From an uncultured Bacteroidales bacterium (GTDB lineage Bacteria; Bacteroidota; Bacteroidia; Bacteroidales; Bacteroidaceae), in NCBI GenBank assembly GCA_937898885.1, contig CALDKD010000095.1, positions 1-64,000 of the forward strand: a stretch of DNA of 64,000 bases, in the 5' to 3' direction. The first letter of the stretch is position 1. The number at the start of each line of letters is the position of its first letter. Below are positions 51,264-60,211 of the stretch, piece after piece. The notes below the pieces were generated by a model, which did not search any database, was not told where the DNA came from, and was given only the letters and a program-made list of their open reading frames with translations. The position numbers and the translations under genes are program-made.

Positions 51264-51295
51264 TTGATGAATGAGATAATAAACGAAATTTGAAT

Positions 51296-52402
51296 ATGAA
51301 GAAATTAATATTTTCAGCTCTGCTCGCAGCATCATGCGTTGCAGTGTCCGCCCAGCAGGTGGAGAATGTCTTCAACCCGCACTGGTATGTCCAGGGCCAG
51401 TTTGGAGCACAGTACACCCTTGGCGAGCTGAAGTTTGGTGACCTTATCTCACCTACAGCACAGCTTGGCCTCGGCTATAATTTCACACCGGTAGTTGGTG
51501 CTCGTCTCAGCTTTAATGCTTGGCAGAGCAAGGCCGGTTCTCAGGACATCAATGGTAAGGACTATCAGTGGAAGTGGAATTATTATGCACCGGCACTTGA
51601 TCTTACTGTTAATCTGAGCAACTGGTGGGGTGGCTTCAAACCGACCCGTACCGTGAACTTCGGCATCTTTGCAGGTATTGGCGCAAATATTGCTACCAGC
51701 AATGCAGAGGCAGCTACCGCAAACAGCCAGATTATGTCAGCTCTTGCTACCTCAAACCAGTATCTTGAGAATCTTTGGGATGGCACAAAACCATTCTTTA
51801 TGGGCCATTTCGGTGCAAATGTTGATTTCCGTCTTAGCGACAGAGTAGCTCTTGGCATTGAGCTTCAGGCTGCTACCCTCAGCGATAAGTACAATTCAAA
51901 GAAGGCTGATAACCTTGATTGGTACTTCAACGCTTTGGCTGGTATTAAGATCAACCTTGGCAAGACTTATTCAACAAAGACCATTCCTGCTCCTGTTCCA
52001 GTAGTATCTGAGAAGGTAGTAGAGAAGATCGTTGAGAAGCCTGTTGAGAAGATTGTTGAGAAGAAGGTTATTGAGCCTCTCCGTATGGACGTGTTCTTTA
52101 TGATTTCCAGCACTACTATCTCACAGTCTGAGATGCAGAAGGTAAGACAGATTGCTGATTACATGAACAAGTATCCAGAATCAAAGGTTCAGATTACCGG
52201 TTATGCTGATAAGGGTACTGGTAACGCTACAATCAACAGCAAGCTTTCTGAGAAGCGCGCTGCAGCTGTTGCCGAGGCTCTTAAGAACAACTACGGCATT
52301 GCAGAGAACCGTATCAGCACAGACTTCAAGGGTGATACCGAGCAGCCATTCGAGGAGCAGGTACTCAACCGCGTAAGCATCTGTATTGCAGAGGTTAAGT
52401 AA
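51296..52402 (+). CDS. OmpA family outer-membrane protein
   Basis: 368 residues from ATG 51296. A signal peptide (LIFSALLAASCVAVSAQ) is followed by an eight-strand-like barrel (WYVQGQFGAQYTLGELKFGD; LGLGYNFTPVVGARLSFNAW). A charged hinge with repeated Val-Glu-Lys units (VEKIVEKPVEKIVEKK, about 241-257) links to the C-terminal OmpA peptidoglycan-binding domain (VQITGYADKGTGNATINSKL, SEKRAAAVAEAL). It is typical of the abundant Bacteroidetes OmpA proteins that anchor the outer membrane. Codon use is highly biased. It ends at a strong terminator. Confidence 0.95.
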   Translation: MKKLIFSALLAASCVAVSAQQVENVFNPHWYVQGQFGAQYTLGELKFGDLISPTAQLGLGYNFTPVVGARLSFNAWQSKAGSQDINGKDYQWKWNYYAPALDLTVNLSNWWGGFKPTRTVNFGIFAGIGANIATSNAEAATANSQIMSALATSNQYLENLWDGTKPFFMGHFGANVDFRLSDRVALGIELQAATLSDKYNSKKADNLDWYFNALAGIKINLGKTYSTKTIPAPVPVVSEKVVEKIVEKPVEKIVEKKVIEPLRMDVFFMISSTTISQSEMQKVRQIADYMNKYPESKVQITGYADKGTGNATINSKLSEKRAAAVAEALKNNYGIAENRISTDFKGDTEQPFEEQVLNRVSICIAEVK

Positions 52403-52415
52403 TTAATTCTATAAT

Positions 52416-52467
52416 ATTGTCCGTATATTTTCCACCTTGTTGTGGGGATATACGGACAATTTTCTTT
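52416..52467 (+). terminator. Terminator after the OmpA gene
   Basis: Arms ATTGTCCGTATAT (52416-52428) and ATATACGGACAAT (52448-52460), with a smaller CCAC/GTGG helix inside and a T-rich tail. Confidence 0.85.
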
Positions 52468-52473
52468 ATTTAA

Positions 52474-53886
52474 ATGCTTATGAGAAAGACTCTACTCTCT
52501 CTTTTCTTCCTTCTGTCGTTTCTTCCGTCCTCTGCACAGTTTGTAGGTGACGGGTTTTATCGCGTAATGAATTACGCAACGAAGCGTTATATCTATGTAA
52601 AAGATAACACAGGCAGTATAAACATTTCTGCCATTACTGCAGAGATGGGTGCTGTCCAACTTTGGAAAGGTTATGAGAAAACTGTGTCTGATCCTGCTTC
52701 CATTATCTATATCAAGAAGTATTCTGGCAAACAATATGACTTAATATCACAGGGTGTAGGAGTTCATTCCATGATAGGGTATTATGTCCAGGTTTATGAA
52801 AACTCAGACTTGACATATAAAGTCTATGCAGAAGGCTTGTATCTTGATGACGATACTTTCAGCGATGATGACAGAGGTTATCTTGGCACTAAGCGCAAAG
52901 GAGATTATAGGCTCTGGAATGTATTCCCAGTAGATACAAAGGATAATTATTTTGGTATTAAACCGTCTGTTGTGGCAGAAGGCAGAAAATTCAAGCCGTT
53001 CTTTGCCGATTTCGCATTTTCCTTTGCCGATTCCGGTATGAAAGTATGGACTGTGGATTCAATTGTAAACAATGCTGTCATAGTATCTGAGCTTAAATCT
53101 GAGATTATTGCCGACAATACTCCGGTTATTATTGAATGTACCAACAATAATGCCTCATCAAATAAGTTGAATCTATTTAAGAGCACTGGTGAGCAGCCTG
53201 CTGCAAATATGCTCAAGGGGGTTTATTTCAATAACCCAAGCAGATCGATAGTGTCAAAGGATTGCTGTACTGAGTATAATCCAGCTACAATGCGTGTGCT
53301 TGGCGTTATGTCTAATGGCAAACTTGGCTACATTAAGTCTGATCAGAAATATCTGGAAGCTAATGAGTCTTACCTTGTTGTTCCAGAGGGGGCCGCTGAT
53401 GAGATGCCCGTTTTTACAGCCGATGAGTATGAGTTATATAAACAACAGTTGGAAAACGAGCGGCAACAATTATATGAATCTCTGTATCTTGGTTATAATA
53501 ATGCTTTGAGCAGACTGAGTGATCTGGACTCATATATAAAGAGCGAGTGCAGTGATGTGGCATCACAGTTCACCGATGCCATCAATACACTGTCAATGAC
53601 GTTGGAAGAGTTTCCGATAATACTTAATGAATCTTATGCAAACTATACTCTTGCGCAAGATTACTCTTATCTCAAGGATAAGCTGGACAATATATTGTAT
53701 TTGATCTCGGTTACTCAAGAACAGGCAAAAGAGGCTGAGGAAGAGTATATCCATTCCTCTGTAAGCTCAGTTACAATTGTTAAAGACAATGTCATCCTTG
53801 ATCTTACAGGGCATCGTTTAGACAAAATAACAAGACCTGGCGTTTACATTATTAACGGCAAGAAAGTCTTGATAAGCAAGCCTTAA
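52474..53886 (+). CDS. Secreted protein of unknown function with a sorting-tail-like C-terminus
   Basis: 470 residues (alternative ATG two codons later at 52480). A signal peptide (TLLSLFFLLSFLPSSAQ) leads into FVGDGFYRVMNYATKRYIYV, a start common to Bacteroidales secreted proteins in which a trefoil-like GFYRI/RVMN segment occurs. The middle is not recognised. Residues about 310-430 form a helical, coiled-coil-like stretch (YKQQLENERQQLYESLYLGY). The end, RPGVYIINGKKVLISKP, resembles the short conserved tail of type IX-secreted or surface-anchored proteins. It follows the OmpA terminator after only 6 bases and so likely has its own promoter or is read by leakage. Codon use is less biased than in OmpA. 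Confidence 0.8.
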   Translation: MLMRKTLLSLFFLLSFLPSSAQFVGDGFYRVMNYATKRYIYVKDNTGSINISAITAEMGAVQLWKGYEKTVSDPASIIYIKKYSGKQYDLISQGVGVHSMIGYYVQVYENSDLTYKVYAEGLYLDDDTFSDDDRGYLGTKRKGDYRLWNVFPVDTKDNYFGIKPSVVAEGRKFKPFFADFAFSFADSGMKVWTVDSIVNNAVIVSELKSEIIADNTPVIIECTNNNASSNKLNLFKSTGEQPAANMLKGVYFNNPSRSIVSKDCCTEYNPATMRVLGVMSNGKLGYIKSDQKYLEANESYLVVPEGAADEMPVFTADEYELYKQQLENERQQLYESLYLGYNNALSRLSDLDSYIKSECSDVASQFTDAINTLSMTLEEFPIILNESYANYTLAQDYSYLKDKLDNILYLISVTQEQAKEAEEEYIHSSVSSVTIVKDNVILDLTGHRLDKITRPGVYIINGKKVLISKP

Positions 53887-53905
53887 TGATACTTGACAGT
53901 TAAAT

Positions 53906-53942
53906 AAAAGCAGGAGACCATTCAAGGCCTCCTGCTTTTTTA
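53906..53942. terminator. Bidirectional terminator between convergent genes
   Basis: AAAAGCAGGAG (53906-53916) pairs with CTCCTGCTTTT (53929-53939); T-runs occur on both strands. It ends the secreted-protein gene and the outer-membrane barrel gene. Confidence 0.8.
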
Positions 53943-53957
53943 TGAACTTATTTCTCC

Positions 53958-54992
53958 TTAAAACAATCTGTATGAGATGCTGGCGTTTAATATTGGGAAT
54001 ACCTTGAATGGCTTTATTATTTCAATATAATTGTTTACCTGTCCCCATATATTGGTCAGTTCGCCTATAATCTCAGTGCCGTCGTGTGTATAAACCTTAG
54101 GCGTGCCTCCCCAGAACAGCACACCGGCATTGACTGCGAAACTCAATCTCTGCGAGTGGCCTATTGTTCCTGTGTAGCCTGCGCCCAGATATGGCTTGAA
54201 TGCATTTACATCAAGTGTAGCCTTGACCATATTGTCTTGGTCTGGAACCATCATATAGCGCGTGCCATCTTCCTTGAAATCACCCACATGCATACCCATA
54301 CGGCCAGCTTTGAGTATCATGTCACAGATATCTGGCGGCAACTCCAGATCCTCAACAATACCTTCCTCTCTCTCAACCTTTCCGTAGATGTTGTTGTATA
54401 TGCTTACGGCCAACAGCGATGCCATATCCTCTGTTCTGTTGTACGCTTTTCCAATGCTGGATTTGCTCAGATAGAATCCTGCAGAGAAATACCATTTCTT
54501 GTTTCTGAACGGATATACATCTGCTATCAGCTTGAAGTTGTTGAAGTGGGGCTCTCCAATCATTTCAATCTCATCATCAACCTTCAGTCCGGTAATCTGC
54601 TCCATATATCCGGCCATGCGGTCAAAACGGGTCTCTATGCGATTGCCGTCCTTGTCGTACTTGCTTTCAATTGAGTCTCCTACCTGTATCTGGAACCTCA
54701 TATTGTACTCGAAGTGAGGAATGAAGTCAAATCCCATTCTCAGAGCAACATAATCAGATATATTGGTGCCAAGCTCAATGCCGATGCCAGTGCTGCCAAG
54801 GTTGACTCCTATGTCAAGACGCCTGAATGGGTAGTTCCTTAAATCCGGGCCACACACTCTTCCAATAAGTCTCTCATCTATCTGTACAGGCGTATAGGTT
54901 ACGTTTGATTCTTGGCTCAACTCCGAGACTTGAGCACTGGCAGCCAATACGCTGATTGCCGATAGCGTGAGTGTCAGTATTCGTCTTCTCAT
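53958..54992 (-). CDS. Predicted outer-membrane beta-barrel protein, family unknown
   Basis: 344 residues from ATG 54992 (MRRRILTLTLSAISVLAASAQ, a signal peptide); an upstream ATG at 55007, inside the gnd stop, adds five residues. The body has alternating hydrophobic strands separated by charged loops (RRLDIGVNLGSTGIGIELG; YVALRMGFDFIPHFEYNMRF; KWYFSAGFYLSKSSIG) and ends in Phe (NASISYRLF), as outer-membrane barrels do. A variable loop (about 185-250) is rich in acidic residues. It lies directly after gnd and probably shares its transcript. I do not recognise the family and propose no substrate. Confidence 0.8.
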   Translation of the reverse strand: MRRRILTLTLSAISVLAASAQVSELSQESNVTYTPVQIDERLIGRVCGPDLRNYPFRRLDIGVNLGSTGIGIELGTNISDYVALRMGFDFIPHFEYNMRFQIQVGDSIESKYDKDGNRIETRFDRMAGYMEQITGLKVDDEIEMIGEPHFNNFKLIADVYPFRNKKWYFSAGFYLSKSSIGKAYNRTEDMASLLAVSIYNNIYGKVEREEGIVEDLELPPDICDMILKAGRMGMHVGDFKEDGTRYMMVPDQDNMVKATLDVNAFKPYLGAGYTGTIGHSQRLSFAVNAGVLFWGGTPKVYTHDGTEIIGELTNIWGQVNNYIEIIKPFKVFPILNASISYRLF

Positions 54993-55003
54993 AAATAAAT
55001 GTG

Positions 55004-56461
55004 TCATGCAATATATGTACCGGCTACTGTATCGCCTCCGTGTCCGGTCCAGTTGGTATGGAAGAACTCGCCTCTTGGCTTGTCTGTACGCTCATAGGTG
55101 TGCGCGCCGAAGTAGTCGCGCTGTGCCTGCAGCATATTTGCCGGCAGACGGTCGCAACGGTATCCGTCGTAATACTCCAAAGCTGCGCTCAGGGTAGGGG
55201 TGGGGATTCCGTTCATTACCGCCAGAGCTATAACCTTGCGCCAGCTCTGCTGTGCGTCGGCCAGTTTCTGACAGAAATAGGAGTCGAGCATAAGGTTTGC
55301 CAATTCAGGATTCTTGTCAAATGCATCCTTTATCTTGCCCAGGAAGACGCTGCGGATAATGCATCCTCCGCGCCACATAAGAGCTATGCCGCCGTAATTG
55401 AGATTCCAACCGTATTCTTTTGCGGCAGCGCGCATCAACGCATATCCCTGAGCGTACGATACCACCTTCGAGGCAAATAATGCCTTGCGCAGATTCTCAA
55501 GCATCTCAGCCTTGTCTCCATCGAACAGAACCGCCTTTGGCCCGGCAAGAACCTTGCTTGCGGCTACGCGCTCTTCCTTCTGCGCTGACAGACAGCGTGC
55601 GAATACAGCCTCGCCAATAAGTGTAAGAGGAATACCCTGGTCAAGTGCGGATATGGCAGTCCATTTGCCGGTTCCCTTCTGGCCGGCGGTGTCAAGTATA
55701 TAGTCAAGAACGTACTTGCCATCCTCGTCCTTCTTGGCCAGAATGTCGCGTGTAATCTCAATCAGATATGAGTCAAGGTCGCCCTTGTTCCACTCAGCGA
55801 ACGTCTGGTGCATCTCCTCGTTGCTCATTCCAAGCACATCCTTCATTATCTGGTAGCACTCGCAGATAAGCTGTATGTCGCCATACTCAATGCCGTTGTG
55901 TACCATCTTGACAAAGTGGCCTGCGCCACCCTCGCCAACCCAGTCGCAGCAGGGGCTTCCGTCCTCAACCTTGGCGCAGATGCTCTGGAATATCGGCTTC
56001 ACTATAGGCCAGGCCTTTGGTGAGCCGCCGGGCATCATACTCGGGCCCTTCATGGCGCCTTCCTCGCCGCCTGATACGCCTGTGCCGATGTAGAGCAGAC
56101 CCTTGCTCTCAACGTATGCGGTACGTCTTGCTGTGTCCGGGAAATGGGTGTTGCCACCATCTATGATTACATCGCCTGGCTCCAGCATTGGAATCAGCTT
56201 CTCAATGAAATCATCCACAGCCTGACCGGCCTTCACCATCAGGAACACCTTGCGCGGGCGCTTCAGTGAGGCTATGAAGTCCTCAAGTGTCATAGCGCCA
56301 TAAATGTTCTTGTCCTTGCCGCGGCCGTTCACAAACTTCTCAACCTTCTCTACCGTGCGGTTGAATACGCTTACGTGGAATCCCTTGCTCTCCATATTGA
56401 GCACCAGATTCTCTCCCATAACTGCCAGGCCGATAAGGCCAATGTCTGAAATCTCCTTCAT
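55004..56461 (-). CDS. gnd: 6-phosphogluconate dehydrogenase, decarboxylating
   Basis: 485 residues. NAD(P) site GLAVMGENLVLNMESKGF, substrate loop TGVSGGEEGAMKGPSMMPGG, catalytic region VKMVHNGIEYGDIQLI and signature DTAGQKGTGKWT are all present. It oxidises 6-phosphogluconate to ribulose 5-phosphate with CO2 and NADPH. It follows pdxB by 22 bases. zwf and pgl, the usual partners in Bacteroidales, are not in the window, so here it is linked to kdgK/larA/pdxB instead and may drain 6-phosphogluconate formed from gluconate-type sugars. Confidence 0.97.
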   Translation of the reverse strand: MKEISDIGLIGLAVMGENLVLNMESKGFHVSVFNRTVEKVEKFVNGRGKDKNIYGAMTLEDFIASLKRPRKVFLMVKAGQAVDDFIEKLIPMLEPGDVIIDGGNTHFPDTARRTAYVESKGLLYIGTGVSGGEEGAMKGPSMMPGGSPKAWPIVKPIFQSICAKVEDGSPCCDWVGEGGAGHFVKMVHNGIEYGDIQLICECYQIMKDVLGMSNEEMHQTFAEWNKGDLDSYLIEITRDILAKKDEDGKYVLDYILDTAGQKGTGKWTAISALDQGIPLTLIGEAVFARCLSAQKEERVAASKVLAGPKAVLFDGDKAEMLENLRKALFASKVVSYAQGYALMRAAAKEYGWNLNYGGIALMWRGGCIIRSVFLGKIKDAFDKNPELANLMLDSYFCQKLADAQQSWRKVIALAVMNGIPTPTLSAALEYYDGYRCDRLPANMLQAQRDYFGAHTYERTDKPRGEFFHTNWTGHGGDTVAGTYIA

Positions 56462-56483
56462 TTCTGTATCTGTTTATAGTCCT

Positions 56484-57611
56484 TTATCTCAATTTAAATC
56501 CAATTTCTCTCAATGCCTCTGCCTGTCCGGGGGTGGCATTGACAAGGCTTATGGTGAAAGCCGGGAACTCACGTCTTACAGGGTAGTCTGCCCGTTGCCT
56601 CTCAAACGATGCGGTATCCTCCCTGAGGCGTCTGTCATCGTCAAGTATGTTGTAAGTGTATAGAATGGCCTCGGAAAGTACCTCCTGCAGGCTTTTGCCC
56701 GATGCGTCCAGCCTGAACTCCACAGGTTGCTCCGGCAGAGGAATCTCCCGGACCTTCCAATCCTTGCAAGGCAGGTCAAGTGCCCTGGCCACAGCCTGAA
56801 CGCTCATCCAGGTTCCATTGGCTTTCCCGTCCAGTGAGTAGCCGGCTATGTGTGGCGTGCCGGTGAACAGCATTCCAAGCAGCTCAGTATCTATATCAGG
56901 CTCTCTCTCCCATACATCCAGCGATGCGGCCTTCAGCCTGCCATCCTGTAACGCAGCCTTCAGGGCATTGTTGTCAACCACCTCACCGCGTGAGCTGTTA
57001 ATAAGAATCTGCTCCTTGCGCATTGACGCAATACGGCCGGCATCGAACAGATGATATGTGGTATCCTGTCCTGTGCGCTGAAGCGGCACGTGGCAGGTTA
57101 TTATGTCGGACTTGCTGATTATCTCATCAAGGCTGACAAAGCCTTCCGTGCCCTCCTTGCGGGCGCGTGGAGGATCGTTCAGCAGAACCTTGAAACCTAA
57201 GACTGACGCAATGCGGGCCACCTTGCTTCCCACATTTCCCACGCCTATCACTCCCAGAGTCTTGCCCTTGCAGTCAAAGCCGAACTCTCTGGCCATTGTC
57301 ACCAGCAGCGATGCCATGTACTGCTGCACAGACCAGGAGTTGCATCCCGGTGCATTTGTCCAGCCGATGCCGTTCTTATCGCACCATTCGGTATCAATGT
57401 GGTCAAAGCCTATGGTGGCTGTGGCTATCATCCTCACGGAAGAGCCTTTCAGCAGACTCTCGTCGCATTTAGTCCGTGTGCGCGTAATCAGCGCGTCGGC
57501 ATCGCGCACCACATCGGGTGTGGTATCCTTGCCTGGCAGATAAATCACATCGGCATAAGGCTCAAACGCGCCTTTCAGGAACGGAATCTTATTATCGCAA
57601 ACAATCTTCAT
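56484..57611 (-). CDS. pdxB: 4-phosphoerythronate dehydrogenase
   Basis: 375 residues from ATG 57609-57611 (MKIVCDNKIPFLKGAFEPYA); the frame runs on to 57785 into the larA-like gene, and the longer start is not family-like. It is a D-2-hydroxyacid dehydrogenase with the Rossmann loop GVIGVGNVGSKVA, LINSSRGEVVDN, and the active-site Arg/Glu/His set in the core. PdxB oxidises 4-phosphoerythronate in PLP synthesis. It lies 10 bases after the larA-like gene. Its C-terminal dimerisation part (PEQPVEFRLDASGKSLQEVL) supports PdxB over other 2-hydroxyacid dehydrogenases. Confidence 0.93.
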   Translation of the reverse strand: MKIVCDNKIPFLKGAFEPYADVIYLPGKDTTPDVVRDADALITRTRTKCDESLLKGSSVRMIATATIGFDHIDTEWCDKNGIGWTNAPGCNSWSVQQYMASLLVTMAREFGFDCKGKTLGVIGVGNVGSKVARIASVLGFKVLLNDPPRARKEGTEGFVSLDEIISKSDIITCHVPLQRTGQDTTYHLFDAGRIASMRKEQILINSSRGEVVDNNALKAALQDGRLKAASLDVWEREPDIDTELLGMLFTGTPHIAGYSLDGKANGTWMSVQAVARALDLPCKDWKVREIPLPEQPVEFRLDASGKSLQEVLSEAILYTYNILDDDRRLREDTASFERQRADYPVRREFPAFTISLVNATPGQAEALREIGFKLR

Positions 57612-57621
57612 ATCAAAAGTA

Positions 57622-58896
57622 TTAATTGAATCTCTCAGGCACAGCCCACAGTCCGAGAGCCGGGTTGGAGATATAGTAAATCTCCTCGCCGTCAGGCATA
57701 ATGTTCCAGCCATCCCTAAGTGTGTCCGGTCTGTATCTGGCAATGACACTCTCCAGACTTCCGTACAGGAAGCCCACACCCTCAATCTCCTGTCTTGTCA
57801 CATCGTGGCCCGGGCAGTATGTAATCTTGAAACGTCCCTCGCTTGAGCCGTGAATCAGGTGAGCGGCCGCACCAAGATTGGCCTGCAGGTCCTCATTCTC
57901 CTTAACGGCCTTCAATGTGGCAGGGGTACCCTTGTATCCGTATTTGCGTATCAACGCATCAATGGCCTTGTCCTCGCCGAACTCGCGCAGGGCTGGGGCC
58001 ATGATTATAAGCTCCGCATCATCGGCAAGCGCCATACGTGTGCGGTATATTGCCTTGTTGCCCAGCCAGGTGCTCTTGAACTCCTCCGGATCAAGCCATA
58101 CCAGACATTTCCGTACAGGCTTCTCCAGCATAATGAAGTTTGCCTCAAGCGCAAGCTCCGACGCCAGCCTGAAGCATTCAAAATCATCGCCTATGAAAAG
58201 GCCGCGGAGTCTCATCTGCCCCTCCTCATCCTTAGACAGCACAGTCTGGATATAGACAATCGGCAGGTTTTTTATGAAATGCTGTGAGGCGTACTCCATA
58301 ACATCGCGCACAGGACTCTTGGCACGGCCCATAATGCGCTCCATACCGTATGTGGCTCCCAGATAATGACTCTTGTTGATGCCCTCGGCGCCTCCCACGC
58401 CAACAAAGATGTTCTTGTTGTAGTTGGCCATACCGATAACCTCGTGAGGCACCACCTGACCAATGGAGAGTATCAGGTCAAACGACGGGTCCAGCAGCAG
58501 CTTGTTCACCTGCGCCTTCCACGGATAGCATACACGGCCCTCCGAGACCTGGCTTACATATTCAGCCGGAACCTCGCCTACGGTCACCACATCGTTACGC
58601 CAGTCGTGAACACGGAAAATCTCTCTTGGCGTATGTCCGAACATCGTGGAAATCTGTTGGTCTGTCATAGGAACGTGCGTTCCCAACGCCGGCATGACAT
58701 CGGTCAGCGCCTGCCCGTAGTAGTCATAGACCATCTCCGTAATAGGGCCGGCGTATGAGTTGGCTCTGGTAAAGTCGGGTGGGAGGGCAAGCACGCGTCT
58801 CTTGCGTCCCATTCCGTCAAACACACTCTTTAGAATGGCGCGCACCTCATCAGGTGTGATGATATCCTCCTTTGAGCCTCTTGCAAAATAAAGCAT
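57622..58896 (-). CDS. LarA-like protein (lactate racemase domain, nickel-pincer family)
   Basis: 424 residues. N-terminal LALPPDFTRANSY and MPALGTHVPMTDQQISTMFG match LarA, which racemises 2-hydroxyacids with a nickel-pincer nucleotide. In place of LarA's usual AGYSGGRK segment there is GMANYNKNIFVGVGG followed by GINKSHYLGA, so the residues around the cofactor lysine and histidines differ. The protein probably still binds the cofactor but acts on another substrate. Being between kdgK and pdxB, a hexonate, tetronate or related acid is a fair guess. The start MLYFARGSKEDIITPDEVRA lies 3 bases from the kdgK stop. larB, larC and larE were not found here. Confidence 0.82.
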   Translation of the reverse strand: MLYFARGSKEDIITPDEVRAILKSVFDGMGRKRRVLALPPDFTRANSYAGPITEMVYDYYGQALTDVMPALGTHVPMTDQQISTMFGHTPREIFRVHDWRNDVVTVGEVPAEYVSQVSEGRVCYPWKAQVNKLLLDPSFDLILSIGQVVPHEVIGMANYNKNIFVGVGGAEGINKSHYLGATYGMERIMGRAKSPVRDVMEYASQHFIKNLPIVYIQTVLSKDEEGQMRLRGLFIGDDFECFRLASELALEANFIMLEKPVRKCLVWLDPEEFKSTWLGNKAIYRTRMALADDAELIIMAPALREFGEDKAIDALIRKYGYKGTPATLKAVKENEDLQANLGAAAHLIHGSSEGRFKITYCPGHDVTRQEIEGVGFLYGSLESVIARYRPDTLRDGWNIMPDGEEIYYISNPALGLWAVPERFN

Positions 58897-58899
58897 CGC

Positions 58900-59979
58900 T
58901 TATCTCTTTACACGTGCATTGCCGGCCCATACGCTCCATACCTGCTCCTCATCGGCTGGCTGTGCGTAATCGGTAAGGAATGTAGTTGCCAAAGCACCGG
59001 TAGCCCATCCGAACTGAATCCATTTCTCAGGTTCCCAGCCCTTCAGAATGGCGTAGAGCATACCGCCTACAAAACCGTCGCCTCCGCCTATGCGGTCCAG
59101 AACATGTATGTTCCTTGGCTCAACCACGTGCCAGGTATCGCCCTCAAGCATAATGGCGCCCCAGTTGTGACTGTTGGTATTCTCAACCTGACGCAGAGTA
59201 GTGGCGAACACCTGTGCGTTCGGGTACTGTTCCCTGACCCTGCGTATCATCTCCTTGAAACCGTCAATCTTGGCCGATATGTCCTTGCCTCCTGCCTCAG
59301 GCCCCTCAATGCCAAGACAAAGCTGGAAATCCTCCTCGTTGCCAATGAGTATATCGCTTATGCCGCATATCTCCGAGAAGATGTCGTGCAACTCCTGCTC
59401 GCGTCCCTTCCAGAACGATGCGCGGTAGTTCAGGTCAAAGCTGATGCGTGTGCCATATCTCTTAGCCGCCCGGGCAATCTCCAGGCAGAACCGGCTCGTC
59501 TCCGGACTCAAGGCTCCGATAAGGCCGGACAGATGTACTATCCGCACACCCTCCTGACCAAATATGCGGTCCAGGTCAAAGTCCTTCACGCTGAGCGTGC
59601 GGCCAACCTCGCCCGCACGGTCGTTCCATACGCGGGGACCGCGTGAGCCGTATCCGCTGTCAGCCACATTAATCTGATGGCGATAACCCCACGGGCCACC
59701 CTGAGGCACATCCACACCCTCAAAATCCATTCCACGGCTGCGCAGGTTAGCCTTGATGAACTGTGAGAACGGACTTCCCTCAACAAATGTGGTGAGAACC
59801 TTTACCGGCATACCTAAGTACGATGCTATGCTTGCCACATTGGTCTCGGCGCTTGTTGCCTGAACGTGAAGCACATCGCTGCACTGAACAGGCTGGCCAT
59901 TCTCAGGCGTGACGCGCAGCCCCATACTTGTAGGAACCAGAAGCGCGTACTTGCAGTTATCTCTGAGCTTGATTTCCAT
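58900..59979 (-). CDS. kdgK: PfkB family sugar kinase, probably 2-keto-3-deoxygluconate kinase
   Basis: 359 residues. It has the ribokinase-family signature 1 region (VHVQATSAETNVASIASYLG), and signature 2, DRIGGGDGFVGGMLYA, with the catalytic Asp. ISFDLNYRASFWKG and DILIGNEEDF are typical of KdgK. It phosphorylates 2-keto-3-deoxygluconate for aldolase cleavage; other aldonate-type substrates cannot be excluded. It is the first gene of the kdgK-larA-pdxB-gnd operon, with a good promoter at 60011-60018. It would follow UxaE/UxaC in uronate use. Confidence 0.85.
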   Translation of the reverse strand: MEIKLRDNCKYALLVPTSMGLRVTPENGQPVQCSDVLHVQATSAETNVASIASYLGMPVKVLTTFVEGSPFSQFIKANLRSRGMDFEGVDVPQGGPWGYRHQINVADSGYGSRGPRVWNDRAGEVGRTLSVKDFDLDRIFGQEGVRIVHLSGLIGALSPETSRFCLEIARAAKRYGTRISFDLNYRASFWKGREQELHDIFSEICGISDILIGNEEDFQLCLGIEGPEAGGKDISAKIDGFKEMIRRVREQYPNAQVFATTLRQVENTNSHNWGAIMLEGDTWHVVEPRNIHVLDRIGGGDGFVGGMLYAILKGWEPEKWIQFGWATGALATTFLTDYAQPADEEQVWSVWAGNARVKR

Positions 59980-60010
59980 ATCTATATACTCTTTTCTTGT
60001 TATTAAACTG

Positions 60011-60018
60011 CAAAGATA
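60011..60018 (-). promoter_or_regulatory. -7 element of the kdgK operon
   Basis: TATCTTTG, followed by C, on the minus strand, 31 bases before the kdgK ATG. TTGG with a 16-base spacer, further upstream on the minus strand (60035-60038), may be the -33. The rest of 59980-60211 holds only the divergent esterase promoter. Confidence 0.5.
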
Positions 60019-60166
60019 GCGAAAAGAGTGCAGGCCAACCCAATTTAGGCTTGCAAAGTAACAGATTGCAGGTGAATTTCATTAAAACCATACAGGTCCG
60101 GCCCAACTTTATTAACAAATAAAAATAAGGTGAGTCACAATAATAATGATATGTTAAAGTTTTTTA

Positions 60167-60174
60167 TATATTCG
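60167..60174 (+). promoter_or_regulatory. -7 element of the carboxylesterase gene
   Basis: TATATTCG, followed by C, 37 bases ahead of the ATG at 60212. Confidence 0.35.
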
Positions 60175-60211
60175 CAGGGAAATTGCATTACCTTTTAAAT
60201 AACAAGATAAA

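Noticed and set aside
51980..52080. Val-Glu-Lys repeat in OmpA as a nucleotide repeat element
   Set aside because: It is a coding hinge of the protein, not a mobile or CRISPR-type repeat.
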